DNA from: Artemia franciscana
Lineage: Eukaryota; Arthropoda; Branchiopoda; Anostraca; Artemiidae
DNA: 64,000 bases
Direction of reading: 5' to 3'
Assembly (NCBI RefSeq): GCF_032884065.1
Contig: NC_088865.1
Location: 45,021,152-45,085,151, forward strand
Shown here: one piece after another, positions 48,305-61,569 of the stretch
Position numbering within the stretch: position 1 is the stretch's first letter
Layout: each line of letters begins with the position of its first letter
Position numbers and translations under genes: made by a program
The notes under the pieces: generated by a model
Databases searched by the model: none
The model's input: the letters and a program-made list of their open reading frames with translations, nothing else
Told to the model about the DNA's origin: nothing

Positions 48305-49803
48305 AACAAAACAGCGACCCGGCTCAATAGTAAACGAAAGTCTAAAAAACGAAATTTTGATACTAATAAATACGTCAAAAGAATCGGATTTTAATTAAAT
48401 TTAGTCCTACCCATCAAAAGATAAGAGCCTGAGAAAATTTGTCTTATTTTGGAAAAAAGGGGGAAACACGCCCTAAAAGTCATAGAATTGTTTTGCCAGA
48501 AGACTGATCAAGGGTGCGTGTTTATTTGTTTTCTTTTTCCCAGGGGTGATTGTATCGACCCATTGGTCCTAGGGTGTCGCAAGAGGGCTCATTTTAATGA
48601 AAATGAAAAGTTCCAGTGCCCTTTTTAAGCGACCAAAAATTGGAGGGCACCTAGGCCCCCTCCCACTTTCATTTTTTTCTCAAAGTCAACAGATCAAAAT
48701 TTTGAGATAGCCATTTTCTTAAGCATAGTCAAAAAACATAATAAGATGTCTTTGGGGACGACTTACTCCCCCATAGTTCCCGGGGGAGGGGCTACAAGTT
48801 ATAAACTTTGATCAGTGTTTACCTTGACCTGATGCCCACTTAATTGGACAATCTGTCTTGGCTTTTTCTACAATTGGCCATGACTTGACTTTTCCCACAA
48901 CTATTCCTTTTAATTAAAAGTCAACGGTTGAGGGGTTTTGGCTGAGGGGGGGGGGGTAGAGGGGAGGGAGCTACGTTGAAGGATCTTTACTTAGAGGAAT
49001 TTGTCACGGGGGAAAAGAAATTCAATGAAGGGGCATAGGATTTTCTAGCATTATTAAAACTGAAAAAATAATAATGAAGAAGTTTTTCAACTGAAAGTAA
49101 GGAGCAGCATTAAAACATAAAACGAACAGAAATTATTACGCATATGAGGGGTTCATCTCCTCCTAAATACCTCGCTCTTTCCGTTAAAGTAATTTCAACT
49201 ATATATTCTACGGACTTGGTGATTCTAGGGTCATTCTTAAAGAACCGGGAGAAAATTTAAGCTTTAGTGTAAAGAGCGAGGTATTGACGAAAGGGCAAAC
49301 CCCCTCATATATGTAATACAAATATACAAAGTTCTAGGTGCTTTTATAAGTTACCAAAAATTGGAGGGCAACTAGACCTCCTCCCCCACCCCATTTTCTT
49401 CAAAATCGTCAGAACGAAAATATGAGAAAGCCATTTAGACAAAAAAAGATATGCAAATTTCGTTGTGCGGTTAGCCAAATCAAAACATGCATTAATTTAA
49501 AAACGTTCAGAAATTACATAAAAAAAACAGTTTTTTTTAACTTCAAGTAAGGAGCGTCATTAAAACTTAAAACGAACAGAAATTATTCCGTACATAAAAG
49601 GGGTTTTCCCCTCCTCGACGCCTCGCACTTTACGCTAAAGTTTCTTATTGTTTTAAAAAAGTATAGTTGTGAGAAAGAGGAAAACTTTAGCGTAGAGAGC
49701 GGGACATTGAGGGACTACCCCCTTTCATAAACGGAATAATTTTTGTTCGTTTTAATGTCGCTCCTTACATGCAGTTAAAAAAAACTTGTTTTTTTTTATT
49801 TAA
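48305..49803 (+). mobile_element. Family R copy, 5'-truncated
   Basis: Starts inside the 5' terminal region at GCGACCCGGCTCAATAGTAA and continues through both palindromic modules to TTTAA before T (49803/49804). It has about 120 bases of private sequence near 48825-48935. It lies a few bases upstream of the Mutator-like ORF start and may have removed its upstream exon. Confidence 0.88.
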
Positions 49804-50955
49804 TGGACAAGAGGGAATGAAACTTGTATATGTAATTTTTACTTACCGGTATTTTAAATTCAGCCACCTTTTGTTGATAATTTTCTTCCTCATATCTCAA
49901 ATGTCTTATTGACTTCAGTTGACAAGTCAACTAATCAGAGACACAATGCCTTGGAGGCGTAATGCCTAAAATTGGATAAGAATCCCGCCTTTTTTTCTAT
50001 TGGCTGATGAACAACGCTATTAAGCCGGAAACAGGGGTAAAATAAGTAAAAAGTAAGCACATTTTGAAATTGTATTTTTCTGATTTTGCTTTCAAACTAT
50101 TTATGATAGACATCAGAAATTTTCTGTAATGGTTGTAGATTATAAAATCTACATATGATCCAAAATTCTACCCTCTGGAGCCAACTTCATACCTTCTAGC
50201 AAGAAAAATGTTGAAAATTAAAAATAATTTTTTGCACCGTTAAAAATAAAAATATAACAATTCTGCAACCAACATTTTTTTTTTAAATACTGGCAGGATG
50301 AACTAAAAAAAAAATCTACTGTCATTTCCCATCCACTAAATTTTTATTCACCAAACTAAAATAACTTGATTTCTTTTTTTTGCACAATAGGTAAAGCATA
50401 TACAGAAAAAGTGAAACCAACATTTTTTTCCTTTTAACTCGAGAGTCATCAAAAAAAAAATCAGTTCAAAATCACCAAAATCGCAGAAGTTATTCATGAT
50501 TTTCTATCATAGGAGAAATAGCATTGGACACAAATTAAGACCATTAGCCTTAAGTTAGCTTTAATTGTGTAGTTTCCTTTGAGGATTAATAGTGTTAATG
50601 CTTTAATCTTCGCGTACAATATGGGTTCTCAAAACTAACATAATTTTCTTATCTACTTTCAAGGTCCATCGCGGCACCAAATGAAGAAAACGTCATACTA
50701 CCCTAGGAACTTTTATATTTTGAAAAATTAAAAGAAAAGATTTTGATGAAATTTTGGACGTCAATCCATCCATCAAGAAGTCCTCAATATTAGGACGATT
50801 TAGAACGACAGAGACCTCCAGCCTGGCATTAATGTATTGCTGCTTTAAAGTGTACCAGCTGGTAGGGTAGCTGGTAGGTATAATATCTGGGAGTAAATTG
50901 AAAGGGTATTAGCAAGAGTTTGTAACATGCCTGCCTTTGGATGTTTCCCTGGATG
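49804..50955. other. Intergenic region
   Basis: AT-rich, many A and T homopolymers, no gene or repeat recognised. Confidence 0.5.
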
Positions 50956-50959
50956 TGGA

Positions 50960-51332
50960 GCTAAATTTCGTAATATTGTTTAAAAAACGATCAGATAAAA
51001 TAAGGTTTTATTTAATGAAAGCTAGTAGCAGCAATAGGACTTGAAACGAACAAAAACATTTTGTATATGAAGGAGGTTGCCCCTCTGCAACAACTTGCTC
51101 TGTAGCTAAAGTTTGAACTTTTTCCCAATTCTTTAAGAACGACTCCTGAAAACAAGGATGGTTTAATTAGAACAATAAGAAGTTTCTTCAAAAGTGGTAA
51201 AATCTTTACCATGAAGAGCGAGGTGTTGAGGAGGGGATGATCCCCTTTACATACGTAATAATTTCTGTTAGTCTTAAGTTTTAATGTTGCTCCTTACTTT
51301 TAACGGAAAAAACCAATTTATTTTTTATTTAG
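50960..51332 (+). mobile_element. Family R single palindromic module
   Basis: Contains GGTTTTATTTAATGAAAGC, the GTATATGAAGGAGG word and its complement, and GCGAGGTGTTGAGGAGGGGA, ending TTTTTATTTAG. It is only one module long, about 370 bp, so it may be a solo derivative. Confidence 0.75.
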
Positions 51333-52494
51333 ATCTCATGAAGTAAGTATATTTGAGTTTTAGTAGATTAATGTCAACAGTTGTATTATTGCATTAATAT
51401 ATCATATACCATATTCCTGACAGTGGGTTTCACACTTGAACTTGTAATAGTAAAAAGGTGCCACACGGGTAATTTCAGTCTTATCATAGTCTTGAGGGTG
51501 TTTGACGTTTAAAATTCTAAACAACCGCTCACTGATTGTACCAGGGAAGACTAAAAATAAAGCCTAATTGTTTAACTGATTAAGTATAAATAAACAGAGA
51601 CATATTAAAGGACAAACTACCATCTGCACTTTGCTGAAAACACCCTTTATTTGGAACTAGGTGGTTTATTTCTTACAATTTCAACAATAAAATGAAACTG
51701 ACCGTACTAACAAAGCACTAGAAAGAACAAATGAAAAGTGGATTGCAAATTGTATAGATGTTAATAGAAATTATCTAGATATAAATTGATATTCTCCCTT
51801 AAAGTCTTAGGAATTTTGGAGTTCTAATTTCACAAAAGATAATCACAAAAGATGCAAATATTTGAAATATTTATATTTCTTTCAATAGGGCATACATGAC
51901 TGTCTGGTCCTTTGAAGAAACAAAGGCCTTATACCTGCTTATGTTCATTGACATTTAGATTTGTTGTAGTCAGACCCTTCCAATCAGATTATAACGAGAA
52001 GTAGATTATAATTCTTCTTAATTAAACACCCTTCTATGCTTTCCAGCCTTTTCTGCTTTCAAACACCCTTTTATGCTTTCAAACTTGGGAAATGGCACAA
52101 ACAGCTCTTTCAACTTGGGAAATGGTACCAAAAGTGTAATTATAAGTCCAAGGAAATTTACAATAACAATATTAAAACGATTCTAAGAAATTACATGTAA
52201 AGAATAAAAGCTTTGAATACGAGGTTTAATAAGAGTTATTAAACATCCCTCTGTATTTGTACTGTGGTCTAATAGCCAGCTGACGGTTTATGAAACCTAT
52301 TCAGGGGACTTGGAGAAGTATTATAAGAGAAAGAGGATTTTAAACATCAGGTTGGAAATTTCTTATTATAAAGATAATGATGGCAAACTATTAATGTTTC
52401 CAAGCCTCTTATATTCTGAAAATTACGCTAAAGATTGTCGTTTTTGTGTCCTATGATACTTTTTTTATTTCGTCGTTCTGTCAAATTTATCAAA
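51333..52494. other. Intergenic region
   Basis: No gene recognised. TTTCAACTTGGGAAATGG words near 52085 and 52108 form a short direct repeat with CACCCTTTTATGCTTTC duplicated just upstream. Confidence 0.5.
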
Positions 52495-54162
52495 TTAAAA
52501 AAAAAAAACAAGTTTTTTTAACTGCAAGTAAGTAGTAATATTAGAACTTAAAACGAACAGAAATTATTCCATATATGAAAGGAGTTGTCCCCTCTTCAAA
52601 GTGTCGTTCTTTACGCTAAAGTTTAACTCCTTTTCGCAACTCTACTTTTTAAAACAATGAAAAAGCTTTAGCGTAAAGAGCGAGGCGTTGAGGAGGGGAC
52701 AACCCCTTTCATATACGGAATACTTTTATGTCGCTCCTTACTTGCAGTTAAAAAAGTTTGTTTTTTCAACTTAATTTTTGAATGTTTTTGAATTAATGCA
52801 TGTTTTGATTTTGGCTCACCGCATATGAATAATTAAAACGAAACTTGCGTTTTTTTCTAAACGGCTTTCTCATAATTTCGATCGGACGATTGATAAAAAC
52901 AGGAGTGGGGGAGGAGGCCTAGTTGCCCTCCAATTTTTGATTAATTCAAAATACAACTAGATTTTTTTATTTTTCTTACGAATGTTTTTGTTAGTAATAA
53001 ACATACGAACCTTACGAATTAACTTACGTAACGAAGTTCTAAAATTGTGTATTTTTTTGCGTATATGAGGGGTTTCACCCCCTGGTCAATGCCTTGCTCT
53101 TTACACTAAAGCTTGAACTTTGTGCCAAATCTTTAAGAAAGACCTCTGAATCACCAAGGCTTTCGAATAAATAGTTAAAATTACTATAAATTCTTTTGCG
53201 TAAAGAGCAAGGTATTACAGAGGAGACAAACCCCCTTGTATACGTAATGTTTTATGTTTGTTTTAAGTTTTAATGCTGCTCATTACTTCCAGTTGAAAAA
53301 ATTATTTATTTTCTTATTGTTTTTTTAAATAATGCTAGAAAACTCTGCGCCCCCTTCATAGAAATTCTCTTCCCTCATGATAAATTCCTCCATGGGAAGA
53401 TCCCCCCATAACCCCTTCCTCCAAGCCAGCTCCACCCCAACGCGAAAAAGTCCCCCCAAAAACGTATGTAAACTATACAATAACTATTACTATGCGTTAC
53501 CAATGGTCAAAGTTTGTAACTTGCAGCCCCTTCCCCGGGGACTGTGGGGGATTAAGTCGTCCCCAAAGACATGGTTATTAGGTTTTCGACTACGCTGAAC
53601 AGAATAGCTATCTCAAAATTTGGATCTGGTGACTTCGGGGAAAAAATGCGCGTGGGAGCGGGCCTAGATGCCCCCAATTTTTTGGTCACTTAAAAAGGGC
53701 GCTAGAACTTTTAATTTCTATGGGAAAGAGACCTCTAGCGAAATTCTAGGACAACTGGTCGATACGATCACCCCTGAGAAAAAAAACAACAAAAAACAAA
53801 TAAACACGCATCCGTGAACTATTTTCTGGCAAAAGATACAAAATTTCACATTTTTGTAGATAGGAGCTTGAACTTCTACATTATGGTTCTCTGATACGCT
53901 GAATTTGATGGTGTGATTTTCGTTAAGATTCTATGACTTTTAGGGGGTGTTTCCCGCTATTTTCCAAAACAAGGCAAATTTTCTTTGGCTTTTAACTTTT
54001 GATGGACAAGACTAAACTTGATGAAACTTATATATTTAAAATCAGAATTCAAATGATGTTCTTTTGATGTGACTATTGGTATCAAAGTTTCGTTTTTTAG
54101 AGTTTCGGTTACTATTGAGCCGGGTCGCTCCTTGCTACAGTTCGTTACCAAGAACTGTTTCA
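52495..54162 (-). mobile_element. Family R full-length copy
   Basis: About 1.67 kb. The 5' end on the - strand is TGAAACAG after A (54162/54163), with TC changed to TG. The 3' end is TTAA at 52495 followed by T. Both palindromic modules, the GGATGCGTGTTTATTTG segment and the GGGGACGACTTA-type segment are present. Short open frames inside belong to the repeat. Confidence 0.9.
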
Positions 54163-54741
54163 TAAAGAAGAATGTTGCTATGAAAATTAGCTTTCAAATT
54201 AGCCCTTAAGCACCTATTTTCATGTTCCAGTCCCTTTCTAATAATGAAGAAAGAAAACACTTGAGTGTATCCTTTTAAATAAAAATTTTCTTGTTGTTTG
54301 AGGTGGAGGATTGTATTTATGTGGCAGAAAGAATTTTAACCATAAAAATTCCATTGGTTTGCTTTTTATTATGTCAGAATTATTTGGTATTTTCTTGCTC
54401 TTTTTCAAAGGTTGTTTGTCTGAAGTTTGATTTCACAAAAAAACATGTTTCCACAATAAACTTTTATTATTAAACTAATCAGAATAATAGTTAACATTGA
54501 CTAATCAACTATATATAATGCTTCATCATAAAACCCTCTTTTTTAAACTAGTTTACTACCTTCCAGTCAACTAGGTTGACTTTGGCTTAGGTTCGGGTAG
54601 GTTTAGGCTGACTTAGGTGTAGTCTGACTGAGCATAGCTTCTTGGACAGCAAATTTTGAGCACAAAAAATACAACCAATTAGTGGCTGCAGCTGTTTTTA
54701 GGAATAATATGTTTTCCAAAGAGTTTGATTATATAAATCAA
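54163..54741. other. Intergenic region between R copies
   Basis: AT-rich spacer. A TAGGTTnnGG-type repeat patch is at about 54575-54620. No gene. Confidence 0.5.
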
Positions 54742-55400
54742 TCAAACAGTTGTGGTAACGAACTGTAGTAAGGAGCGACCTGGCTCAATAGTAACCAAAA
54801 CTCTAAAAAACGGAATTTTTATAACAATAGTTACATCAAAAGAATCGTATTTTTATGCTGATTTTAAATATATAAGTTTTATTAAGTTTAGACTTATCCA
54901 TCAAAAGTTACGAGCCTGCGAAAATTTGCCTTATTTTATAAAATAGGGGAAAATACCCCCTAAAAGTCAGGGAATCTTAACGAAAATCACATCATCAGAT
55001 TCAGCGTATCAGAGAACCCTATTGTAGAAATTCCAAGCTCCTATCTACAAAACTGTAGAATTTTGTATTTTTTGCCAGAAGGCGGATCACGGATGCGTGT
55101 TTATTTGTTTTTTTTTTCCAAGGGGTGATCGTATCGACCCAGTGGCCCTAGAATATAGGAAGAGGGCTCATTCTAACGGAAATAAAAAGTTCTAGTACCC
55201 ATTTCACTGACCAAAAAAATTGGAGGGCACTTAGGCCCCCTCCAACGCTAATTATTTTCCCAAAGTCACCGGATCAAAATTCTGAGATAGCCATTCTATT
55301 CAGCGTAGTCGAAAAACCTTATAACTATGTCTTTGGGGACGACTTACTCCCCCACAGTTCCCGTGGGAGGGGCTACAAGTTACAAACTTTGACCAGTGCT
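54742..55400 (+). mobile_element. Family R 5' half, split by a reversed copy
   Basis: Starts TCAAACAG after A and runs to GTGCTTACATATA, where it stops. The continuation of the same element resumes at about 57146. Confidence 0.85.
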
Positions 55401-57145
55401 TACATATAAACATAAAAAATAACTAGTTTTTTTAATTGAAAGTAAGGAGCGACATTAAAACTTAAAACGAACAGAAATTACTCCGTATATGAAATGGGTT
55501 GTCCCCTCCGCAATCCCTCGCTCTTTACACTAAAGCTTTTAATTGTTTTAAAAAGCAGAATTGTGGCAAAGAGTCAAACTTTAGCGTAAAGAGCGAGGGA
55601 TTGCAGAGGGGACAACCCATTTCATATACAGAGTAATTTCTGTTCGTTTTAAGTTTTAATGTCGCTCCTTACTTTCAGTTAAAAAAACTAGTTTTTTTAT
55701 GTAATTTCTGAACGTTTTTGAATTAATGCATGTTTGATTTTGGCTCTCCACACATAAAATATTAAAATGAAATTTGCATATTAATTCCTTTTTTGGCTAA
55801 ATGGCTTTCTCTTAGTTTTGATCAGACGATTTTGAGAAATAAGGGATGGGGAAGAAGGCCTAGTTGCCATGCAATTTTTTTCGGTTACATAAAAAGGCAA
55901 CCATAAATTTTAATTTTTAACGAATTTTTTTATTAGTAAAAAATATACGTAACTTAAGAATTAACTTACGTAACAAACTTTTATATTCTTTAATTTTTAT
56001 TATGTATATGAGAGGGTTTGTACCCTCGTTAATACCTCGTTCTTTACACTAAATCGTAAGTTTTGTCCCAATTCTTTAAGAATGACCCCTGAATCCGAAA
56101 GGCCGTAGAATAAATAGTTAAAATTACTAAAAATACTATAGCATAAAGAGCGAGGTATTTATCTCCTCCTAAATACCTCACTCTTTATGCTAAAGTATTT
56201 TTAGAACCCCTCATATGCGTAATAATCTCTGTTCGTTTTAAGTTTCAATGCTACTCTTTACTTCCAATAGAAAAAAAAACTTTTCCATGTTTATTTCTTC
56301 ATTGTTTTTTTTTTATAGTAATTTTAGAAAATTCTGCGCCCTTTTCATTGAATTTCTGTTCCCTCATGACATATTTCTCCAAGGAAAGATCCTCCCACAT
56401 AGCCCCCTCCCCTCAACCCCACCGCCAAAACCAAAAAAAATCCCTGAAAACGACTGTACACTTGCCAATAACCATTATTATATGTAAACACTGGTCAAAG
56501 TTTGTAACTTGCAGCCCATCCCCCAGGGACTGTGGGGGAGTAAGTCATTCCCAAAGACATAGTTATTATGGTTTTTGACTATGCGGAACAAAATGGCTAT
56601 CTCAAAATTTTGATCTGTTGACTTTGGATAAAAAATGAGCGTGGGAGGGGGCGTAGGTGCCCTCCAATTTTTTGATCAGTTAAAAAGGGCACTAGAACTT
56701 TTCATTTCCGTTAGAATGAGCTCTCTTGCGACAATCTAGGACCACTTCGTCGATACGATGAACCCTGGGGAAAAAAAAACAAACAAACAAACAAATAAAC
56801 ACGCACCCGTGATTTGTCTTCTGGCAAAAAATACGAAATTCCACATTTTTGTAGATAGGAGCTTGAAAATTTTGCTATAGGGTTCTCTGATACGCCGAAT
56901 GCGATGGTGTGATTTTCGTTAAGATTCTGTGACTTTTAAGGGGTGTTTTCTCCTATTTTCTAAAATAAGGCAAATTTTTTCAGGCCTGTAACTTTTGATG
57001 ACAAAGACTAAATTTGATGAAACTTATATATTTAAAATCAGCATGAAAATCTGATTCTTTCGATGTATATCTTAGCATCAAAATTCCGTTTTTTAGAGTT
57101 TCGTTTACTATTGAGCCGGGTCGCTCATTACTACAGTTCGTTTTC
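55401..57145 (-). mobile_element. Family R copy nested inside another R copy
   Basis: Reversed, nearly full-length element. The palindromic module lies at 55420-55700, and the body runs to CGAACTGTAGTAATGAGCG on the - strand near 57143. It lacks the first 17 or so bases of the 5' end. It shares a rearranged inner module (about 56100-56215) with the copy at 62304, so these two form a subfamily. Confidence 0.85.
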
Positions 57146-58157
57146 AGACGTTTTCAGTGTACAGACGTTTTCAGGGGGATTTTTTGGTTTGGGGGGGGGG
57201 GGGGTTGAAAAGAGGGAGATATGTTTGGGGAACTTTCCTTGGAGGAATTTATCATGGGGGAAGAAAATTTCCGTGAAGGGAGCGCAGGATTTTCTAGCAT
57301 TATTAAAAAAAACAATGAAAAAATAAATATGAAAAGTTTTTTTCTACTGAAAGTGAGGAGCAGCATTAAAATTTAAAACGAGCAGAAATTATTGCGCATA
57401 TGAGGGGTTTACCTCCTCGTAATACCTCGCTCTTCACGCTAAAGTATTTTTAGTAATTTCAACTATTTATTCTACAGCCTTTATTATTCAAGGGTCATTC
57501 TTAAGGAACTGGGACAGAATTTAAGCTTTAGTGTAAAGAGCGAGGTATCGACGAGGGGTGAACTCCCTCATATACGCAATAAAACATACGAATATAGAAG
57601 TTTGTTACGTAAGTTAATTCCTAAATTACGTATATTTTTTTACTAATGAGCATGTTCGTAAGAAAATTAAAAGTTCTAGTTGCCTTTTTAAGCAATCAAA
57701 AAATTGGAGGGCAACTAGGCTTCCTCCCTCTCTCCTTTTTTCTCAAAATCTACCGATTAAAAACGAGAAAGCCATTTAGCCAAAAAAAATTAATATGCAA
57801 ATTTTGTTTGAATTATTTATGTGTGAAGAGCCAAGATCAAAACATGCATTAATTCAAAAATATCCAGAAATTAAAAAAAAAAAAACAAGTTTTTTTAAAT
57901 GAAAGTAAGGACCGACATTAAAACTTAAAACGAACAGAAATTAATCAGTATATGAAAGGGGCTTTTCCTCCTCAACGGCCCGCTCTTTACGCTAAATTTT
58001 TTTTACCGTTTTGAGGAGTAGAGTTAAGAGAAAGAGTCAAACTTTAGTGTAAAGAGCGGGCCGAAAAGCCCCTTTCATATACGGATTAATTTCTGTTCGT
58101 TTTAAGTTTTAATATCGCTCCTTACTTTCATTTAAAAAAACTTGTTTTTTTGTTTAA
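57146..58157 (+). mobile_element. Family R 3' half, continuation of the split copy
   Basis: Resumes at GTGTACAGACGTTTTCAGGG and includes a G12 run and both palindromic modules, ending TTTAA before T (58157/58158). Relative to an intact copy only about 17 bases are missing between 55400 and 57146. Confidence 0.85.
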
Positions 58158-60185
58158 TTTTGCACATCAAAACGCCCTTCCATTTGCGAGTATCGTACGA
58201 AACTTCCTTCGTCCCATTATTCTTTCGTTAAAATGTGGGGTCTTGATATTGTTGACAAAGGTAATATCACTGACTAGAATACAGGTAAATTAAAAGGAAG
58301 AAAACTTGTAGAAGAAAAAAAAAGAAGAAAACGCTACACGGATTTGACTGCCCTGTGCAGGTCGTATTAAATCAATCTATCAAATCAAACAATACCTGAA
58401 AATAAAACCGCTAATTTAGGCATAATTTTTATGGACTCTGCGGCCGTAAGAACCATCAAAATGTGAACTAAATATTCAAATTCTTTACTAACCTCCCCCC
58501 CCAAAAAAAAGTCCTGGATATGACCCTCGTGATAACTTAAAGTTCAACGTAACTGCTGAAGTAGCCAAGTATTATTTTTTTTAATCGATACAATTAAAGC
58601 CTTCAGAGGTTAAAACATTTTTTGACTGCTGGAGCTCATTCTTTACTATTTAATGTAACTTAAACATAAACTTACCAACATAGTTTTTTGTGTAGACCCA
58701 TGTTTCGCTTAATGCAAATGCTTACCACAGTTCTATGTCCCTGGGCCAAACAGGGGCTTACCGCAAAAACTTTTATTGGAAGGGCAAGATGGGTCTACAC
58801 CCAAAGAATCAAGGGGAACGGGCTGTATAGAAATTTTTCTCCAGATTATTGGGATGCAACTGTCATCCTGCTCTCCCCCTAAATGAAGCCACTGAGGCCA
58901 ATACTACTAGCTAAAATTAGAGTTTTAATCACCCAAAGCCTCTTTTATTTTTCCCAAGGTTTTTCACTCTCTTATTTTTTCGAGGTATCCACTTGGAGTT
59001 GGATCGGGTCTAGCTGAATTTGCAACTAACTCAATCCAACTAAAGAAATAAGAACTCTTGGTAATACCCTAAGCTAAATAATCAGAGATACCGCGACTCG
59101 AAAGCTTTTGTCCGACCATCTTTAACTCAATTGTGTCAGCTTAAACACAAAAATCATAAAGTCCTAAAAGGATCAGTCATAAAAAAAAATCGCTTTTAAC
59201 GTTGGGATTCTGTCCTTTATAGAGAAAGTTGTATTTCCTAGTTCCCTCTTTGCATGCTAAAGCTTATGTTCTATATTGGACTGGTCTTGTAGGAATTTTC
59301 TACCCTTCATTTAAAATTATTGCCCTAATACTTTGATTTGTTATAATTTTGATTGGTATAAATAAAATGAACCAGGTAAAGAATTCATTAGTTTGACTTA
59401 CCTTTGTCATTTGGTGAATTTCTAAAGTAGCATTTAATGTCAGCTGTTTTGTTTGTCTTCTTGTGCAGTCCATTTTCTATTTCTTTAAGTAGAATAGTTG
59501 AAACTCTTTTTGTATCTTTGTCCGAAAGGATTAACTTTGAACATATGCTTCTAGCTAAAAACTAAGATATAGGATAATAAATGAGTCCTGTTTGGTTGGT
59601 GTAACAAAACAAATCGAATATAAAAGTTAGCAACTAATGTATTCCCGTATTTTTTTTCTTTCTGAAATCAACCCTGAATGTAAAAGTTTTATTTGAAGGA
59701 AACAGAAGTTTAGGGAGTCAGGAGTGCCTGAAATCTTACATATTTTGATACATATTCTTCAAAACATTGTGTAGCAGAAAATGAGAAGGTCCGTTGATAG
59801 TCAGGCTCCGATAATCCGAAGTCTGTTTACGACAATATTATACAGATGTACATCTGAATTCCAAGAACTTGATAATCTCTTAATTTATTTTTTCCCAACA
59901 TATTTAGAATATTTTCAAAAAAAATAGGCTTTGTACTCTTTTCTGCAGAAACTGAAACAAGTCTAAATAAAAAATTGCTTCTAGTTTTTGTTTTGATGTC
60001 CAAACAATATTCTTCGTCTTCGGACAAAGAAAGACACCTTAGCCCCCTCTGTGGATTTTTAAGTCGTCTAGAGGTGAAATTTTCAAATGGGCTTAGAGGT
60101 TTTCTAGGAAATTTCATATGCCTTATTGAAGTATTTATAGAAGAGGTTGACAACTCTAAATTAAGGGTATATGATATGCTATCTA
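58158..60185. other. Intergenic region with one inverted repeat
   Basis: No supported gene. Contains the 12 bp inverted repeat at 58690-58800. Open frames near 59827-60196 on both strands show no domain I recognise. Confidence 0.5.
58690..58800. repeat. Perfect 12 bp inverted repeat
   Basis: GTGTAGACCCAT at 58690-58701 and ATGGGTCTACAC at 58789-58800, separated by 87 bases that include a CCCTGGGCCAAACAGGGG segment able to fold on its own. Function unknown. Confidence 0.75.
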
Positions 60186-60385
60186 AGATGAGGTAACTTT
60201 CATTAAGATATCTTGACTTTTTGGGGTTGTTTCCTGCCTTTCTCTAAAATTGGACCAGCTTTTTTAGGCTCTTAGATTATGACGGGTAATGTCAAACTTG
60301 ATGAATAAAAAGCCAATTCTTTTGATGCATCTGTTATTATCGAAATTCAGTTTTTTTACAGTTTGTGGTTCGTTGCCATATACCG
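60186..60385 (-). mobile_element. Family R 5' fragment, diverged
   Basis: The region corresponds to the GTTTTGGTTACTATTGAG...TTAACGAAAAT part of R on the - strand (words such as AACTTGATGA, TTTTGATGCATC, GTTCGTTGCCA). Much decayed. Confidence 0.6.
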
Positions 60386-60594
60386 CCAGCATTTTTATAC
60401 TATAATCAATACCGTATCTAAGAGCGTTTTAACCCCCTTTGAGATTTTTGGCACAATCGTAAAAAGGTAACAAAAATACTTACAAATAATTTTTATAAGA
60501 AAATTAATATGATAAATTCTCAACTAATCAACAACTCTGACAACCATAAAGAATTGATTACAGAAGTGAATGACTTAAAAAGTAACTTTTGAAC

Positions 60595-61400
60595 TCTAAT
60601 GCAGGGCTCCCGCAGCATCAATAAAGTTCATAAAACTGTTCACAAATTTAATAAACTGTTTTCCTCGCTTAACTTCGTCTAGTTGATTGGTGTTGGAAAA
60701 AAGTTGAGCTTTACTTAACCTTTTCAAGAAAGTCCACGCAGTTAGGCAATTGCAGAAGACTTGTTGAAAAAATAATTTTTTTCCAATATATGAAAAATAA
60801 AATATACCACACATAAATTAGTGTCCACATGTATAATAGTGTGTACTAGATTTCATTTGTAGGTAGTTTACTTGACCATAGCTCTGTGTCGGCTTTTTCG
60901 ATATATTATGTAGATGAATACTTAAATAATTGGTTTGCGATACTGTACAAAAAGAAAAAAGAAATCCCCTTAAAAAACAAATGTATGAATAGTGGACGCG
61001 TCCTCGTTCGCAAGGAGCAGACTACAGGTGCTCAAGGTTGACCATTAGACTATCATAGATGTCTGACATTAGACATCTTCTGCATCCGAATGGAGCAGAC
61101 TAAATGTGCTCAAGATTGACCCTTAGAGTGTCATAGATGTCTGACATTAGACATCTTTTGCATCCGAATGTTGTATGGAAAAATTAAAAAAGTAGACTAG
61201 AATCAATTTCACTATCTTACTTACTAAGAGATTTACGTAGCTTGGAGAAGCTTTAAGATGTAAATAATCCCATTGTCTTCATTTCGTTCATTTTCTAGTT
61301 TTCCTGTATGATAGTTACAGGGGGCTCCCACGGCGTCAATAAAGTTAATAAAGCATTTTATGCTCTTAAAAGTTAATAAAGTTTTATATGAAAGTGCAAA
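60595..61400 (-). repeat. Two dispersed copies of a GGGCTCCCRCRGC unit
   Basis: 60604-60665 and 61321-61385 share CTCCC-C-GC-TCAATAAAGTT with a following TAATAAA word. On the - strand both read a similar peptide (INFIDA-GAP and MNFIDAAGA). The shared reading could be an old coding relic or chance from a shared repeat. Confidence 0.4.
61013..61170 (+). repeat. Two-copy tandem repeat of about 78 bp
   Basis: Both copies contain GAGCAGACTA, GTGCTCAAG-TTGACC, TCATAGATGTCTGACATTAG and ACATCTT-TGCATCCGAATG. Each includes a GATGTCT/AGACATC hairpin with a 6-base loop. Confidence 0.9.
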
Positions 61401-61569
61401 CCATAACGTTTGTCCCACTCACACAAGGATTTCACCTTTTTGACTTTACAGCAAATTTCATTGAAAGTAACTCAAATAATCAGACATGGGGCTGTGAAAA
61501 CCATATTTAAGCAATTTTTACTTTTAGTAATAAATGAAAATATTTTTTTGTAACCTATTTAAACTGATA

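Noticed and set aside
53377-53598. Open frames inside family R copies (also 16347, 16453, 56248, 56348, 57063, 63185)
   Set aside because: Similar frames recur because the repeat recurs. They are short, shift between copies and have no domain.
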